A DNA stretch of 64,000 bases from DUOA01 sp012839095 (GCA_050951505.1 JBMNJE010000011.1:768880-832879); one strand, 5' to 3'; shown: positions 52,701 through 60,645, numbered from the stretch's first letter. Numbers and translations: made by a program. The notes: generated by a model not told the origin, from the sequence alone.

Positions 52701-54368
52701 ACTGCCTTGTTTAAAGGTAACGGTACCGGAGGGCAAGTCCACAGCCCCGATGATTGCTGCTCTTAACAATACATTTTCCCCAACCTTGGTTGTCTCGGGT
52801 GGAGATGCAGTAAGCGACACCGTGATATCTTTGGGGACAATCTTGAAGCTTTTCGTAAGAGTACCGGTGTAATTACCTTTTCCAGTGATAATTGCATTTG
52901 CTGCCCCTGTATTCACATCCAGACAGTCCACCGTATAATCTGTTCCGGCAGAAAGGGTAATGTTCTTATCGGTGTCTTTAACGGTAACTGCAGGCATCAC
53001 GGCCCTTCCTGTATAAGTCTGATTGGGGATATCGTATACCGAAAAGCCGGTTATGTTCTTGCTGTTGATTGTAAAGCTTGCCGAAGCTGTTGCGTCATGG
53101 TAGTAGGCATTTCCCGCTAAGTTTGCCGTAACGGTATAGCTGCCCGCGTTGACAGGCGCTGTTGTGCGATTGGTAATAGTGCTGCCTGTAACAGCATCGG
53201 TTCCGGAGTATGTATAAACCACCATCCCGCTGAGCGTACCACCCGATGCCATTGGCGATATCGTCTCTCCGAATGTATACGCGCTGTTGACATTACTGAT
53301 ACTCAGCGGAGCCTGATCCATCTTAAGTACGTTGGAATCATTTTCGCTGATGTTCCCCTTATAATGGTAAGTTATCCCCCCCACTTTGATGGTTGCCGTT
53401 GTTTGCGACGCGCTTGCGGGCAGATAGATATATATCTTTCCATTAGCATCGGTATTCATCGCTGTGATGTTGTAGGGAATGGTGATACCATCCTGCTTTA
53501 TAGTAAGCGACTCCACAGCTGCTTCCGCTGCAACCGGTAGTGTGATGGTGGTCTTGTATACAGACTGTCCGCTGGCATTTACTGGTCTTTTGCCAAAGGT
53601 TGAATTAATTGATCCACCTGTGATTTGTATTTTATACACAACATCAGTATACATATAACCGCCACCTATACCGACGCTGAGACCGGGACCGCTGTATGTG
53701 GTAGCTGCAGTGACCGTTCCGCCCGCAATATGAATGGTTTTGCTGGCATACCCATATTCACCTCCGCCTATTCCTGCAGCCAGATCACCGCCTGTGGCAT
53801 TTATAACACCGCCGCTAATCGTGACATTTCCGCAATCCTTGAAAGCATAAGTGGTCGCTTCTCCGGCCCGCCCTCCAATGCCGGCTCCGGTTACAGCACT
53901 TACCGTCAAACTGTCTGTTGCGCCGCCTGTGATCGTGATATTTGCGCCATCCGGAACAAGCATCCCCACACCACGGCCGAACAAACGGTTTTCCCCTTCC
54001 AGCGTGATGTTGGCGGTGGCTCCCGCCGCTATGTACACAGCCGATGATTGCCATCGGTAACTCGTGTATAGGGTCACATCGCGTAATGTAATGTTATGAG
54101 TTCCGCTCGCAACATTAATCTGTACAGGTTGGCTCATATCATAATTCGAAGTGCCTGTTATGATATAACCATTGGAATTTTTAGCAGTGACAAGGGTTCC
54201 GCTGCTGTTATAGCCTTCAATTCTATCCCAGTAAAAATAAATGGGTCCATAGGAAATATCCAATACTGTTTTGGCACCGGCAGCGTTTGACTCTGCCGAT
54301 AGAAAGATGCTTACGAAAATGGGAAGCACAAGCAGAGTAAGAACAGCGAGTAAAGTATTTTTTTTCAT
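49770..54368 (-). CDS. Large membrane-anchored surface protein with tandem Ig-like repeats
   Basis: This 1,532-residue protein begins with MKKNTLLAVLTLLVLPIFV (signal peptide) after GGAGGTAACC. Residues about 30-230 form a beta-helix-like region rich in G-I-G-G and TITGG patterns (carbohydrate-binding DUF4353-like). Ig-like units follow; from about residue 610 to 1230 near-repeats of 75-90 residues share DYDIAEGxISKTYGD and TVTLHKSGTVTL motifs of Big_2 type. A Pro/Ser/Thr-rich linker lies near 1375-1410, and the end has a transmembrane helix plus RKKR, so it is anchored without LPXTG. Likely a cell-surface adhesin or scaffold; an earlier ATG four codons up lies in the ribosome site. Confidence 0.9.
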   Translation of the reverse strand: MKKNTLLAVLTLLVLPIFVSIFLSAESNAAGAKTVLDISYGPIYFYWDRIEGYNSSGTLVTAKNSNGYIITGTSNYDMSQPVQINVASGTHNITLRDVTLYTSYRWQSSAVYIAAGATANITLEGENRLFGRGVGMLVPDGANITITGGATDSLTVSAVTGAGIGGRAGEATTYAFKDCGNVTISGGVINATGGDLAAGIGGGEYGYASKTIHIAGGTVTAATTYSGPGLSVGIGGGYMYTDVVYKIQITGGSINSTFGKRPVNASGQSVYKTTITLPVAAEAAVESLTIKQDGITIPYNITAMNTDANGKIYIYLPASASQTTATIKVGGITYHYKGNISENDSNVLKMDQAPLSISNVNSAYTFGETISPMASGGTLSGMVVYTYSGTDAVTGSTITNRTTAPVNAGSYTVTANLAGNAYYHDATASASFTINSKNITGFSVYDIPNQTYTGRAVMPAVTVKDTDKNITLSAGTDYTVDCLDVNTGAANAIITGKGNYTGTLTKSFKIVPKDITVSLTASPPETTKVGENVLLRAAIIGAVDLPSGTVTFKQGSTIIGSNVPIIETDGVYAASVTWENIPYSIYNLTAVYNEADNDNYNAIAGGSITGYSVTKYLQTDFSIADGSSYDIAEGAISKTYGDVPFSLEVSGRLSTGALTYSSSDTSVASISPSGTVTLHKSGTVTLTVQSAADERYYPAASSVTLKVSRATLSSFEIVDSADYTITEGTISKTYGDTPFTLAVNTSVGPINYASGDTSIATVSSDGTVTILKSGTVTLSAESLETDCYNSSTATVTLRAGKAAQNSFAIIAGPDYDIAEGLISKTYGDAAFTLETSGKLSAGDIIYTSDNTDIASISSSGVVTLHRSGTVTLSSLSPMDDRYSEALAAIVLNVGKADQDGFAVADGSDYDIAEGTISKTYGDAPFTLEVSDKLSSGAVLYLVVSGNDVVSVDASSGAVILFKSGTAVVRAVSPSDDRYNTADAEVTIQVARADQSGFAFLEDSITKTYGDASFTLPISGGESTGEVTYEVISGQDIVSVDSTSGRITLHRAGRATVTATKAADSKYNAAYAAIDILVEKAVPPPVIFPIADSITYGQKLSDSVLSMGSGDGTFDWELPDTIPNAGDGCYTVVFTPRDTDNFDYTNIALRQMVPVAVSKAAQVPLTVSGIPDNPTFGDVPFRLNVHGGSGTGMLSYAIISGNAVVVDAAGKVTIMHAGAATIQVTNSGDENYLPASYEFLLVVDKAAQATALTFELPESIAYGDASFQIFGSGGSGNGSFSYSVASGDAVSVSSTGMVTVLRPGEAVITAIKAGDVDFLSQTVELHIKVNKGVQKALSISGIPARVVTGQKPFKLIVSGGSGSGPSESPAPSEPPTSVPSPAPIATLPPTTTNTPSPQDDTSASVPLKPLSIHGDEETGKMVVVISIDDLPEGAASIRLPSGEILQIDTTLNLMELSISQKDIDEAGELVLIALNKENILMGSYLIDLADDAWQSGTSNGSTRFGSKHIWVLAGVLVFGGAMTTMFILLRKKR
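50300..52530 (-). repeat. Tandem Ig-like repeat region inside the surface-protein gene
   Basis: About eight units of 225-280 bases repeat the protein pattern YDIAEGxISKTYGDxPFTL ... SGTVTLxxxS. The units in the 51.5-52.5 kb part are most alike at DNA level, which suggests recent unequal exchange; the units towards 50.3 kb are more diverged. Boundaries are approximate. Confidence 0.75.
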
Positions 54369-54436
54369 GGTTACCTCCATATAAGTACAATTTTATGCAG
54401 TGGGATCCGGAAATGCCGAGAGATAAATCCTTACCA

Positions 54437-54470
54437 AGTAATAGACCATAACTAGTAATAGACCATAACT
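54437..54470. repeat. Perfect 17-bp tandem direct repeat
   Basis: AGTAATAGACCATAACT occurs twice in a row (54437-54453, 54454-54470) in the gap between the surface-protein gene and the divergent TetR gene. It sits in the leader of the surface-protein gene, 70 bases before its start. It could be a binding site or the trace of a slippage event. Confidence 0.7.
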
Positions 54471-54518
54471 AAAATAAATACTATAATAAGCTTAGCTAAA
54501 TCAAATCCTCATTAAAGA

Positions 54519-54534
54519 AATGACTATAGTCATT
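54519..54534. promoter_or_regulatory. Perfect 16-bp palindrome, candidate TetR operator
   Basis: AATGACTATAGTCATT is a perfect palindrome 34 bases upstream of the TetR start and 150 bases upstream of the divergent surface-protein gene. TetR/AcrR repressors normally bind such sites in the divergent gap. Confidence 0.75.
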
Positions 54535-54567
54535 ATACCACATTTCGATAAAAAAGGAGTATTTTTT

Positions 54568-55197
54568 ATGACTAAGAAAGAAAAAAAAATCAAAAAAGGC
54601 AGGGCGTTTGAAACAAGGAAGCGCTTGTATGCAACTGCCGAGGCACTGTTTACGAGATATGGTTTCGATAATGTAAGCGTGGATAGAATCGTTGAGGAAG
54701 CAGGACTTGCCAAAGGCACATTTTATGTGCATTTTAAAACAAAGGACGACTTGCTGACATCCCTTATTTCTGACTATGTTAGGAAGGTTGATATGGATTA
54801 TCAGGCCTTTATTGATACCTTTTCTCCCGATGTACCGGCAGCGGATATGCTCTTACACCTTGCTGAAAAAATAATGGATGTAATAATCGGCACAATTGGG
54901 TTGGAAAGAATGAAAACACTCTACAGAGCACAGTTGACGAATATTTCGTATTCCACCCCGACTGCAAGCTATCAACGGATGCTATATAAAACGATCATGG
55001 ATGTGCTGGACAAAGGAATGCAAAGAGACGAGTTTGTCACCGCGCTGTCGTTAGAGGAACTAGCGAATCATTTAATCTTATCCATGCGCGGACTGATCTA
55101 TGAATGGTGTATCCGATATCCTGATTTTGATTTGAAGGCACAAGCGCGGGCACATTTTAAGCTCATATTAAGGGGCATTCAGAAAAGGACTCAATAA
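54568..55197 (+). CDS. TetR/AcrR-family transcriptional regulator
   Basis: This 209-residue regulator has a lysine-rich N-terminal arm (KKEKKIKKG), the TetR helix-turn-helix (residues about 15-60: LFTRYGFDNVSVDRIVEEAG, then AKGTFYVHFKTKDDLL) and a helical ligand domain. ATG at 54568 was chosen because AAAGGAG lies 8 bases upstream; the open frame extends 16 codons further through the palindrome, which is unlikely to be coding. It probably represses itself and perhaps the divergent surface-protein gene through the palindrome at 54519-54534. Ligand unknown. Confidence 0.93.
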   Translation: MTKKEKKIKKGRAFETRKRLYATAEALFTRYGFDNVSVDRIVEEAGLAKGTFYVHFKTKDDLLTSLISDYVRKVDMDYQAFIDTFSPDVPAADMLLHLAEKIMDVIIGTIGLERMKTLYRAQLTNISYSTPTASYQRMLYKTIMDVLDKGMQRDEFVTALSLEELANHLILSMRGLIYEWCIRYPDFDLKAQARAHFKLILRGIQKRTQ

Positions 55198-55312
55198 AAA
55201 GCCCCATAAAAACCTCCTCTTTACATAGTTCTGCACAAAAGTAACAATTGCTTTGGCGGATACTTCCAAGGTAGAATTGTTGATGTAGTGTACTTTACAG
55301 TTTATAACAGCA

Positions 55313-56020
55313 TCATTTGAACAGCAGGCATTCACAGGCTTTGCAACGGTCTTCCCATATATCGTTCATTGTTTTGCAAAGCATACAGGGAATTACTCTG
55401 TCATATGTTTTATCATACTTTTCATATTTAAAAGGCAGCTGAGGATGATACCGTACACGGTCGCCTACATTCAAATAATCATAATAAAGTCTGCACTCAG
55501 GGTCACCGATAGAACGGCCTACGCTGTAATGCTTCTTTCCGCTGTCTGTACAAAAGCTGACGGTGTATTCGACATAATTCTTAATTTCGCCATCGCGATA
55601 ACGCCTGGTCTTGTTTTTAGACTTCTTATCCGTTACAATGCCATCCCAGGTGCGCTTTGAATTGGTAAGATATTCACCAAATAAGTAAATCAGCAAAAAC
55701 ACAACGGATAATCCGCCGCCGAAAACGAAGGCATCCATTGTATCTACCTCATCTGAAACAAGGCTGACAATCAGATATATGATAAATGGCAGCAGAACAC
55801 CGAAGAATATGCAGCCACGTCCTTTTTTACTCATTTCCTCTATTTTTTTAAAAACCTCCGGGTCGTTTATACGCCCGGAAAAACCAACTAAACCCGGCAC
55901 ACTATTGCCTGATAAAGTGCTGCTGCTTTGGCCTTGAGTTGCCACAGCACTGCCGCAGCTGCTGCAGAATGCCGCCTTATCCTTCAGCTCTGCTCCACAA
56001 TTTATACAGAATTTCCCCAT
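55313..56020 (-). CDS. Zinc-ribbon membrane protein
   Basis: This 235-residue protein starts with a zinc ribbon (CINCGAELKDKAAFCSSCG), then a linker, two adjacent transmembrane helices (about 70-115) and a C-terminal cytoplasmic domain with EYTVSFCTDSGKKHYSVG, ending in CMLCKTMNDIWEDRCKACE, a second cysteine pair set. The C-terminal part resembles DUF3592-like domains. GGGGGATT precedes the ATG. A broken zinc-ribbon gene lies directly upstream on the same strand. Function unknown. Confidence 0.8.
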   Translation of the reverse strand: MGKFCINCGAELKDKAAFCSSCGSAVATQGQSSSTLSGNSVPGLVGFSGRINDPEVFKKIEEMSKKGRGCIFFGVLLPFIIYLIVSLVSDEVDTMDAFVFGGGLSVVFLLIYLFGEYLTNSKRTWDGIVTDKKSKNKTRRYRDGEIKNYVEYTVSFCTDSGKKHYSVGRSIGDPECRLYYDYLNVGDRVRYHPQLPFKYEKYDKTYDRVIPCMLCKTMNDIWEDRCKACECLLFK

Positions 56021-56058
56021 CGGTAATCCCCCTGTAGAATCTTCAAATAGTAATATTT

Positions 56059-56281
56059 TTAATCTTCCGTATTCAGACTCCGGAACATATCATTAACAAA
56101 TACTATTTCAAGAGGAACTGTTCCGGCGTCAAACTCCATTGATAGAGTAAGTGAACCTTTGAGAGCATAACTACCGTCATCATTGGTCAAGGTGTTGCTT
56201 TTCACCGCAGAATATGCAGTAGGGAAGGTCATCGAACCCTTTAGAAAAAACAGAACCACAATTTGCGAAATATTTAGCCAT
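56059..56281 (-). pseudogene. Frameshifted small zinc-ribbon protein gene
   Basis: Minus-strand ATG at 56281 with an excellent AAAGGAGGAG site reads MAKYFANCGSVFSKGFDDLP then YCIFCGEKQHLDQ and stops at 56180. In the neighbouring frame from the same place the reading continues DDGSYALKGSLTLSMEFDAG to a stop at 56059. The first frame has a degraded zinc ribbon (one cysteine of the usual pair is missing), so a frameshifted and mutated gene is the simplest view. A 33-residue true product is possible. Confidence 0.5.
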
Positions 56282-56311
56282 ATATCTCCTCCTTTTATGG
56301 ATACACCATCG

Positions 56312-56374
56312 CTATGGATGCAGGTATGCTTCCATCCGGTTGCGCTGCTTGCGGATTAATTCCATTTGCACCAT
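56312..56374 (-). CDS. Possible very small ORF with strong ribosome site
   Basis: ATG at 56374 right after GGAGGAGGT begins a 20-codon frame, MVQMELIRKQRNRMEAYLHP, basic in the middle. It lies 30 bases upstream of the zinc-ribbon remnant. It may be a leader peptide or the end of a deleted gene. The rest of this 200-base gap holds only the terminator listed next. Confidence 0.25.
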   Translation of the reverse strand: MVQMELIRKQRNRMEAYLHP

Positions 56375-56442
56375 ACCTCCTCCAGTATAAATTTTAGTAA
56401 AGGATGCCTCAAAAAGCATCGTCAGAAAGGATGAATCTACAG

Positions 56443-56473
56443 AAAAAGCCCCTCATACTTTAGTATGAGAGGC
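56443..56473 (-). terminator. Rho-independent terminator
   Basis: On the minus strand CTCATACT/AGTATGAG forms a perfect 8-bp stem, extended by GCC/GGC, followed by TTTTTCTG. It ends the methyltransferase fragment gene at 56500. Confidence 0.8.
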
Positions 56474-56499
56474 TAGTTAAACCTAGTATTTATGAGGTT

Positions 56500-56853
56500 T
56501 TATGCATCATCCGCCGGTTTGATTTCCTTTTTATCATTACAGAGTAAGAATAATCTATTATATTGATCAAATTCCGGAAAATAAATTTCTTTATATTCTA
56601 CAATGCGAAAATAACTTTCTAACAATTTAGTCCATTCTTCAGTAGACTGATTCCATAAATATAATCCATCATCTGAAAAGTTTATCTCAATAATTCTTAT
56701 GTTCCATTCATTTATTTTACTATCTGTAAGGAATGGATTTAACTTCACCAATACCTTACCACCTATTTTAAGAATGTGCTTTACTTCCGTTAACACCTTA
56801 AAAGCATCCTGGGGAATCAGATTATCTATTAAAACCGTAAACAAGAGTTTCAT
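56500..56853 (-). pseudogene. C-terminal part of a SAM-dependent methyltransferase
   Basis: The 117-residue frame covers the second half of a class I methyltransferase: DNLIPQDAFKVLTEVKHIL and KIGGKVLVKLNPFLT match motifs around strand 5 of the fold. The SAM-binding N-terminal glycine motif is absent and no ribosome site precedes the first ATG, so the gene is probably 5'-truncated, broken just downstream of the SRPBCC gene. Expression as a stand-alone piece cannot be ruled out. Confidence 0.55.
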
Positions 56854-56888
56854 GGCAAGCTATATAAGCTATGCTCGATTCAAGTACT

Positions 56889-57383
56889 TTAGTGTAACAC
56901 GGAACTATCTTCATTATAAAGACTTAATAAGTATGTCTTCTCAGCAAGCAATTTGAAGTTCTTGTTATATATTTGGACGGTTTTTCTAAATGCCCACTCA
57001 AATAACAACCTATCCATCAATACCCCAAAAACCCAACCCGGCAATTTATAGTTCATTGTCCAATCAACTCGGGTCATATGTTCATTGATACTCCGCATCA
57101 TTGTGCAGGATTTGAAATAACCTCCCAACGGCGTCTTTCCTGTTGTTTCTACAGTCAGGTTTTCAGGTTCAAAGCGGGATACTTCAACCGGACTATTTAA
57201 ATGAATCCCTGCTTTTTTATAGACCAATATGTATTTTGTTCCCTTACGGTCAATCGTGCCGCTGATTCCCTTTACCGCAACAACGTCAAACTGCCATTCG
57301 GGAATCTTTTCAGCCTGCAATCCAAGACCCCAGACATGCTCAACCGGAGCAGCAACGGTAAAATCCAGTTCTATTACTCCCAT
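56889..57383 (-). CDS. SRPBCC (START/polyketide cyclase-like) family protein
   Basis: This 164-residue protein has MGVIELDFTVAAPVEHVWGL, the usual start of the SRPBCC hydrophobic-cavity fold, followed by RFEPENLTVETTGKT and MTRVDWTMNYKLPGWVFGVL. It is expected to bind a lipid-like or aromatic ligand. ATG at 57383 is chosen because GGAAGGTGA lies 7 bases upstream; the frame continues upstream without a site. Function unknown. It precedes a truncated methyltransferase frame. Confidence 0.82.
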   Translation of the reverse strand: MGVIELDFTVAAPVEHVWGLGLQAEKIPEWQFDVVAVKGISGTIDRKGTKYILVYKKAGIHLNSPVEVSRFEPENLTVETTGKTPLGGYFKSCTMMRSINEHMTRVDWTMNYKLPGWVFGVLMDRLLFEWAFRKTVQIYNKNFKLLAEKTYLLSLYNEDSSVLH

Positions 57384-57596
57384 ACATGGCTCACCTTCCA
57401 TATGCCGGTCTCTTTGACAAAAATCGTGTGTCATATATCGTATGTAATATGACTATATTCCCAATGTTTTCCGTTTACAACACCTATAATAGACTTTTTT
57501 TATAAGGTTTTAGCGGGGATGATCATATTAAATAGGTTCTACATAGTTGAGAGGAGTATACTCGTCTTAACCAACGATAGAAAAGCTAAACTGTTT

Positions 57597-58835
57597 TTAT
57601 CTCCTTGGAATTTTTGTCAATTTATATAGCTCTTCTGTTGCTAATGAAATTTTCGTCACGGAGAACTTCTTCGCCTGAGGATATATATATAAGGTATCAC
57701 TATTTGTATTCAGATCTATGCAATCTCCCAGCTTACGATAATCATATTCAATATGACAGGAATAGAGAGCCTGGGGCTTCCATGTCAGTTCATAGGGAGT
57801 AGAGTTATGACTTCCTTTTAGTATAAATCCATTCATATCATGAACCAAAGTGGCAGAACCAAGATCAATAAATCCTTTTGCATCCGGAAGAGAATAAACT
57901 ATAGCTTCACTTTGGAAATGATAAGTTCCTGCCTCAATTTCCCTTCGTACATTATCCCTTTCCCACTCGTACCAATCTGGAATATGAGAAAACTCTGTTT
58001 CTCCCTCTTCTGCTTTCAATTCTCCCAGAGTTGACATAGTCCATTTCTTCCCGCAATGATTACACCAGAGAGTATGCCATTTGGATTCCATCTCATATTC
58101 TGTAAAACAATTAGGGCACTGATACAGTACCTTATGCAAACCCTTAGCCCGGTGGGGATATTTAATATGGATCCCCTTCTCCTTCTGCCATCTGAAATCA
58201 TCATATTCGAAAGCCTGATCTAAGCCTTCATTAATTTCATTTACAGTTAACTCACGTATCTGTTCCGGAGTATATAAGAGTTTTAGTTCTGCCTCTATCG
58301 GTTTAACAGCACGATTTTTGGTATTCCAGAAGGGGGAATTGACATGATGTCCATGCATCATCAGGGTAACCACCGGAACATTCATTCTCTTAACAAGCTT
58401 ACCTAAAGAAGCAGGTAATACTGCATTGGTTCCGCATAATGAATAGCGGGCTTCAGGGTAGAGAACTACGATGTCTCCCTGCTGAATGACATGGAGCATG
58501 TTTTTAACCAGCATTACATCGTTGGTAAACTTTCTCGTGCAAATACAGCCCACCAATCGCATCAACCATTTACGCTTGATAAACCCGTCAATAGCTACCA
58601 CATAATTTGCCCGATGAGGAAATATAGCCGCTGTCATTACCTTAAAATCAAGAAATGAATTATGATTGCATAACAGCAGATAGGGGGGCTTAATTCCCTC
58701 CATGCCGACACGTTTGATAATTGCTTTATGCCGAAGCGTATCGATAAAGCTTAGTCCCCAGGTTATCGGACGTAAGTAATGCTGCTGCCTTAAAGGCGGT
58801 AGTTTCATATCAAATCTTTTATACTCACCTATCAT
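57597..58835 (-). CDS. PlsC-type acyltransferase with zinc-ribbon C-terminal part
   Basis: This 412-residue protein has an acyltransferase domain of the PlsC family: LLLCNHNSFLDFK (the HX4D motif) near residue 55 and VVLYPEARYS near 135. Residues about 230-260 hold a zinc ribbon, CPNCFTEYE then CNHCGKKW, followed by a domain of unknown function with several Trp and Tyr residues. A 1-acylglycerol-3-phosphate acyltransferase or similar lipid transfer is expected. The start is uncertain: no clear ribosome site, and a second ATG nine codons in is possible. Confidence 0.85.
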   Translation of the reverse strand: MIGEYKRFDMKLPPLRQQHYLRPITWGLSFIDTLRHKAIIKRVGMEGIKPPYLLLCNHNSFLDFKVMTAAIFPHRANYVVAIDGFIKRKWLMRLVGCICTRKFTNDVMLVKNMLHVIQQGDIVVLYPEARYSLCGTNAVLPASLGKLVKRMNVPVVTLMMHGHHVNSPFWNTKNRAVKPIEAELKLLYTPEQIRELTVNEINEGLDQAFEYDDFRWQKEKGIHIKYPHRAKGLHKVLYQCPNCFTEYEMESKWHTLWCNHCGKKWTMSTLGELKAEEGETEFSHIPDWYEWERDNVRREIEAGTYHFQSEAIVYSLPDAKGFIDLGSATLVHDMNGFILKGSHNSTPYELTWKPQALYSCHIEYDYRKLGDCIDLNTNSDTLYIYPQAKKFSVTKISLATEELYKLTKIPRR

Positions 58836-58928
58836 ATTTTATACACTCATATAGTTATATGAGTCCTCTCCTTAATAGTATAACCTGATTATATCTTAAT
58901 CAGATATAACCGACAAGAAGTATCTGTC

Positions 58929-59192
58929 TCAGATTCTGCGTATCGACTTTTTCACCCAACCGGTTCCATAGTTTGGGGACCTCGAAGTTCTGGTTTTAGA
59001 TGACTCCTGAGAATTGTAACCGAACAAAGTCGCAATATCGAGTATCTCCATGTCAGTCGTCAATTTACCTGTTATAAGCAGAATACAATAGAATGATACC
59101 GGAATCGACCCAAACAGCTTAATTGCCTCGTCGACATCCTTGCATCGATCAAGCAGGAGCCTGATAGCCGCCCAGAAGCGAAGACCTTCCTC
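58929..59192 (-). pseudogene. Chimeric remnant: linear amide hydrolase piece joined to an AraC helix-turn-helix piece
   Basis: An open minus-strand frame without start reads EGLRFWAAIRLLLDRCKDVD and EAIKLFGSIP, which resembles linear amide C-N hydrolases (choloylglycine hydrolase/penicillin acylase family). After about 50 codons it passes to MEILDIATLFGYNSQES, resembling the second helix-turn-helix of AraC regulators, then ends at TGA 58929. A TAG closes the frame upstream. Together with the flanking 100-150 bases it fills the gap between the acyltransferase and FAD genes. Confidence 0.45.
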
Positions 59193-59325
59193 CTACCGGT
59201 TCTCATGAAAGCCATAAAACTAAGGGCATGAAGAGATGGACATTTTCAGCCCCACGCTTTATAAGTTTTTTTGATTTTCTTTATATTTTTAACTAAATCG
59301 ACGTGTATTCCCTTATCTGCGTTTT

Positions 59326-60603
59326 TTATATCATTGCTCCACTTTTAATAAGTTTTTCTCTCAGTCTGGTTATATCAACTTCCCTGACGGAAATCTTGTT
59401 TTCCGAAGCAATGGAAACCGCCTCTCCCGCCGCTTCGCCCAAACAGCAAACTATGGGCATTATTCTGATTGATGCCTGGGCCTCGTGTGTTGCGGAAATA
59501 CACCTTCCTGCAACAAGTAAATTATCAACATTTTTCGGAATCAGGCTTCGGTAGGGTATTGAATAATATTGTCCTTCCGGGAAGTAATAATGACTTGTTC
59601 CGCTTCCCTCCGGGTTATGAATATCTATATCATAGTTTCCGACCGCGATTGAATCTTCGAACTTCCTGCACGATACAAGGTCATCTGCGGTTAATACATA
59701 TTCGCCGTCTATCATCCGGCTTTCACGTACACCGATTGCAGAGGCGGTCATGAGCAGCTGCGCATTCTGAAAACCGTCAATATTGTTTTTCATGAATTCG
59801 AATAGCTCAAAAACCTGTTCCCTGGCCTCAATCTCGGCTTTGGTAAGATCAAAGGCATCAACAGGATTGCGTTTGACCACTCTGGTTGAATTAAAGTGCA
59901 AAACCCCATCTATAATGTTATCAAATACTAAAACATCCTCGCGGACATTCTTGATTTTACACTGTTTTTGCATTTCATTGTATAAAGGAGTGATTGTGTG
60001 CCTGGCAGTCTTATATTTTTCCATGTCCACGTTTGCAACTCTGAAACTCAAAGTCATGGGCTGGCAGAGATTGTCGCTTTCCCTTCCCAACCTCCAGGGG
60101 CAGCCGCTCATCACTGCCAAATCGGCATCACCGGTGGCGTCAATGAAAAAGTCAGCAAAAATTTCCATCCTGCCTGACTTGTTTGCAACAATTATTGATT
60201 CAATTCTGCCGTCATTCTTATTCACATCTATCAAATGAGAGTGATAAAGCAAATTGACCTTTGCTTCACAAGCCATTCTGTTCAATATCAATTTCAGGTA
60301 TTCTTCGTGGAATATGCGTGATTTCCTTATGGCATCCATTTCTTTCAGTCTTTCCACTATTTCCGCAAAAAGGCCCTGGCTCAGCTCAGTAGCTTCAGTA
60401 TCGTCTCCCAATCGGGTACGGTTTGGCATGAATGGATTAACCAGACCGTTTGAAGCGGCTCCTCCCAAAGAGTTGCCTTTCTCCACTAAAAGAACGGAGC
60501 GTCCGTTTCTGCCGGCAGTTATTGCAGCAGCAATTCCGGCAAAGCCACCTCCGACTACAACTATGTACGCTCTCGAAAACTCGAAAGCCTTTATATGACT
60601 CAT
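59326..60603 (-). CDS. FAD-dependent oxidoreductase
   Basis: This 425-residue flavoprotein of the FAD_oxidored (Pfam 12831-type) family has VVVGGGFAGIAAAITAGRNG at the N terminus, ADFFIDATGDADLAV in the middle and VAGRCISATHEAQASIRI and GEAAG near the end. Family members are usually secreted or cytoplasmic dehydrogenases of unknown substrate. The start is uncertain: ATG at 60603 gives a product beginning MSHIKAFEF; the open frame goes up to 60681. Neither has a clear ribosome site. The start lies inside a ~57-bp element also found before the APC permease. Confidence 0.85.
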   Translation of the reverse strand: MSHIKAFEFSRAYIVVVGGGFAGIAAAITAGRNGRSVLLVEKGNSLGGAASNGLVNPFMPNRTRLGDDTEATELSQGLFAEIVERLKEMDAIRKSRIFHEEYLKLILNRMACEAKVNLLYHSHLIDVNKNDGRIESIIVANKSGRMEIFADFFIDATGDADLAVMSGCPWRLGRESDNLCQPMTLSFRVANVDMEKYKTARHTITPLYNEMQKQCKIKNVREDVLVFDNIIDGVLHFNSTRVVKRNPVDAFDLTKAEIEAREQVFELFEFMKNNIDGFQNAQLLMTASAIGVRESRMIDGEYVLTADDLVSCRKFEDSIAVGNYDIDIHNPEGSGTSHYYFPEGQYYSIPYRSLIPKNVDNLLVAGRCISATHEAQASIRIMPIVCCLGEAAGEAVSIASENKISVREVDITRLREKLIKSGAMI

Positions 60604-60645
60604 TTCAAGGATGCAACTTTCAAGCTTCACCCCTGAAATATGTCC
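60588..60645 (-). repeat. Duplicated ~57-bp element, copy B
   Basis: Minus-strand TTTCAGG ... CCTTGAAATGAGTCATATAAAGG, like copy A at 35347-35403. Here the ATG of this element is in frame with the FAD oxidoreductase and could be its start. Read in that frame both copies encode GH-I/V-SG-V/M-K ... EMSHIK, with a stop in copy A. Confidence 0.6.

Noticed and set aside
53625..54060. Plus-strand open frames opposite the surface-protein gene
   Set aside because: Mirror frames of a repetitive GC-richer gene, without ribosome sites or recognisable products.
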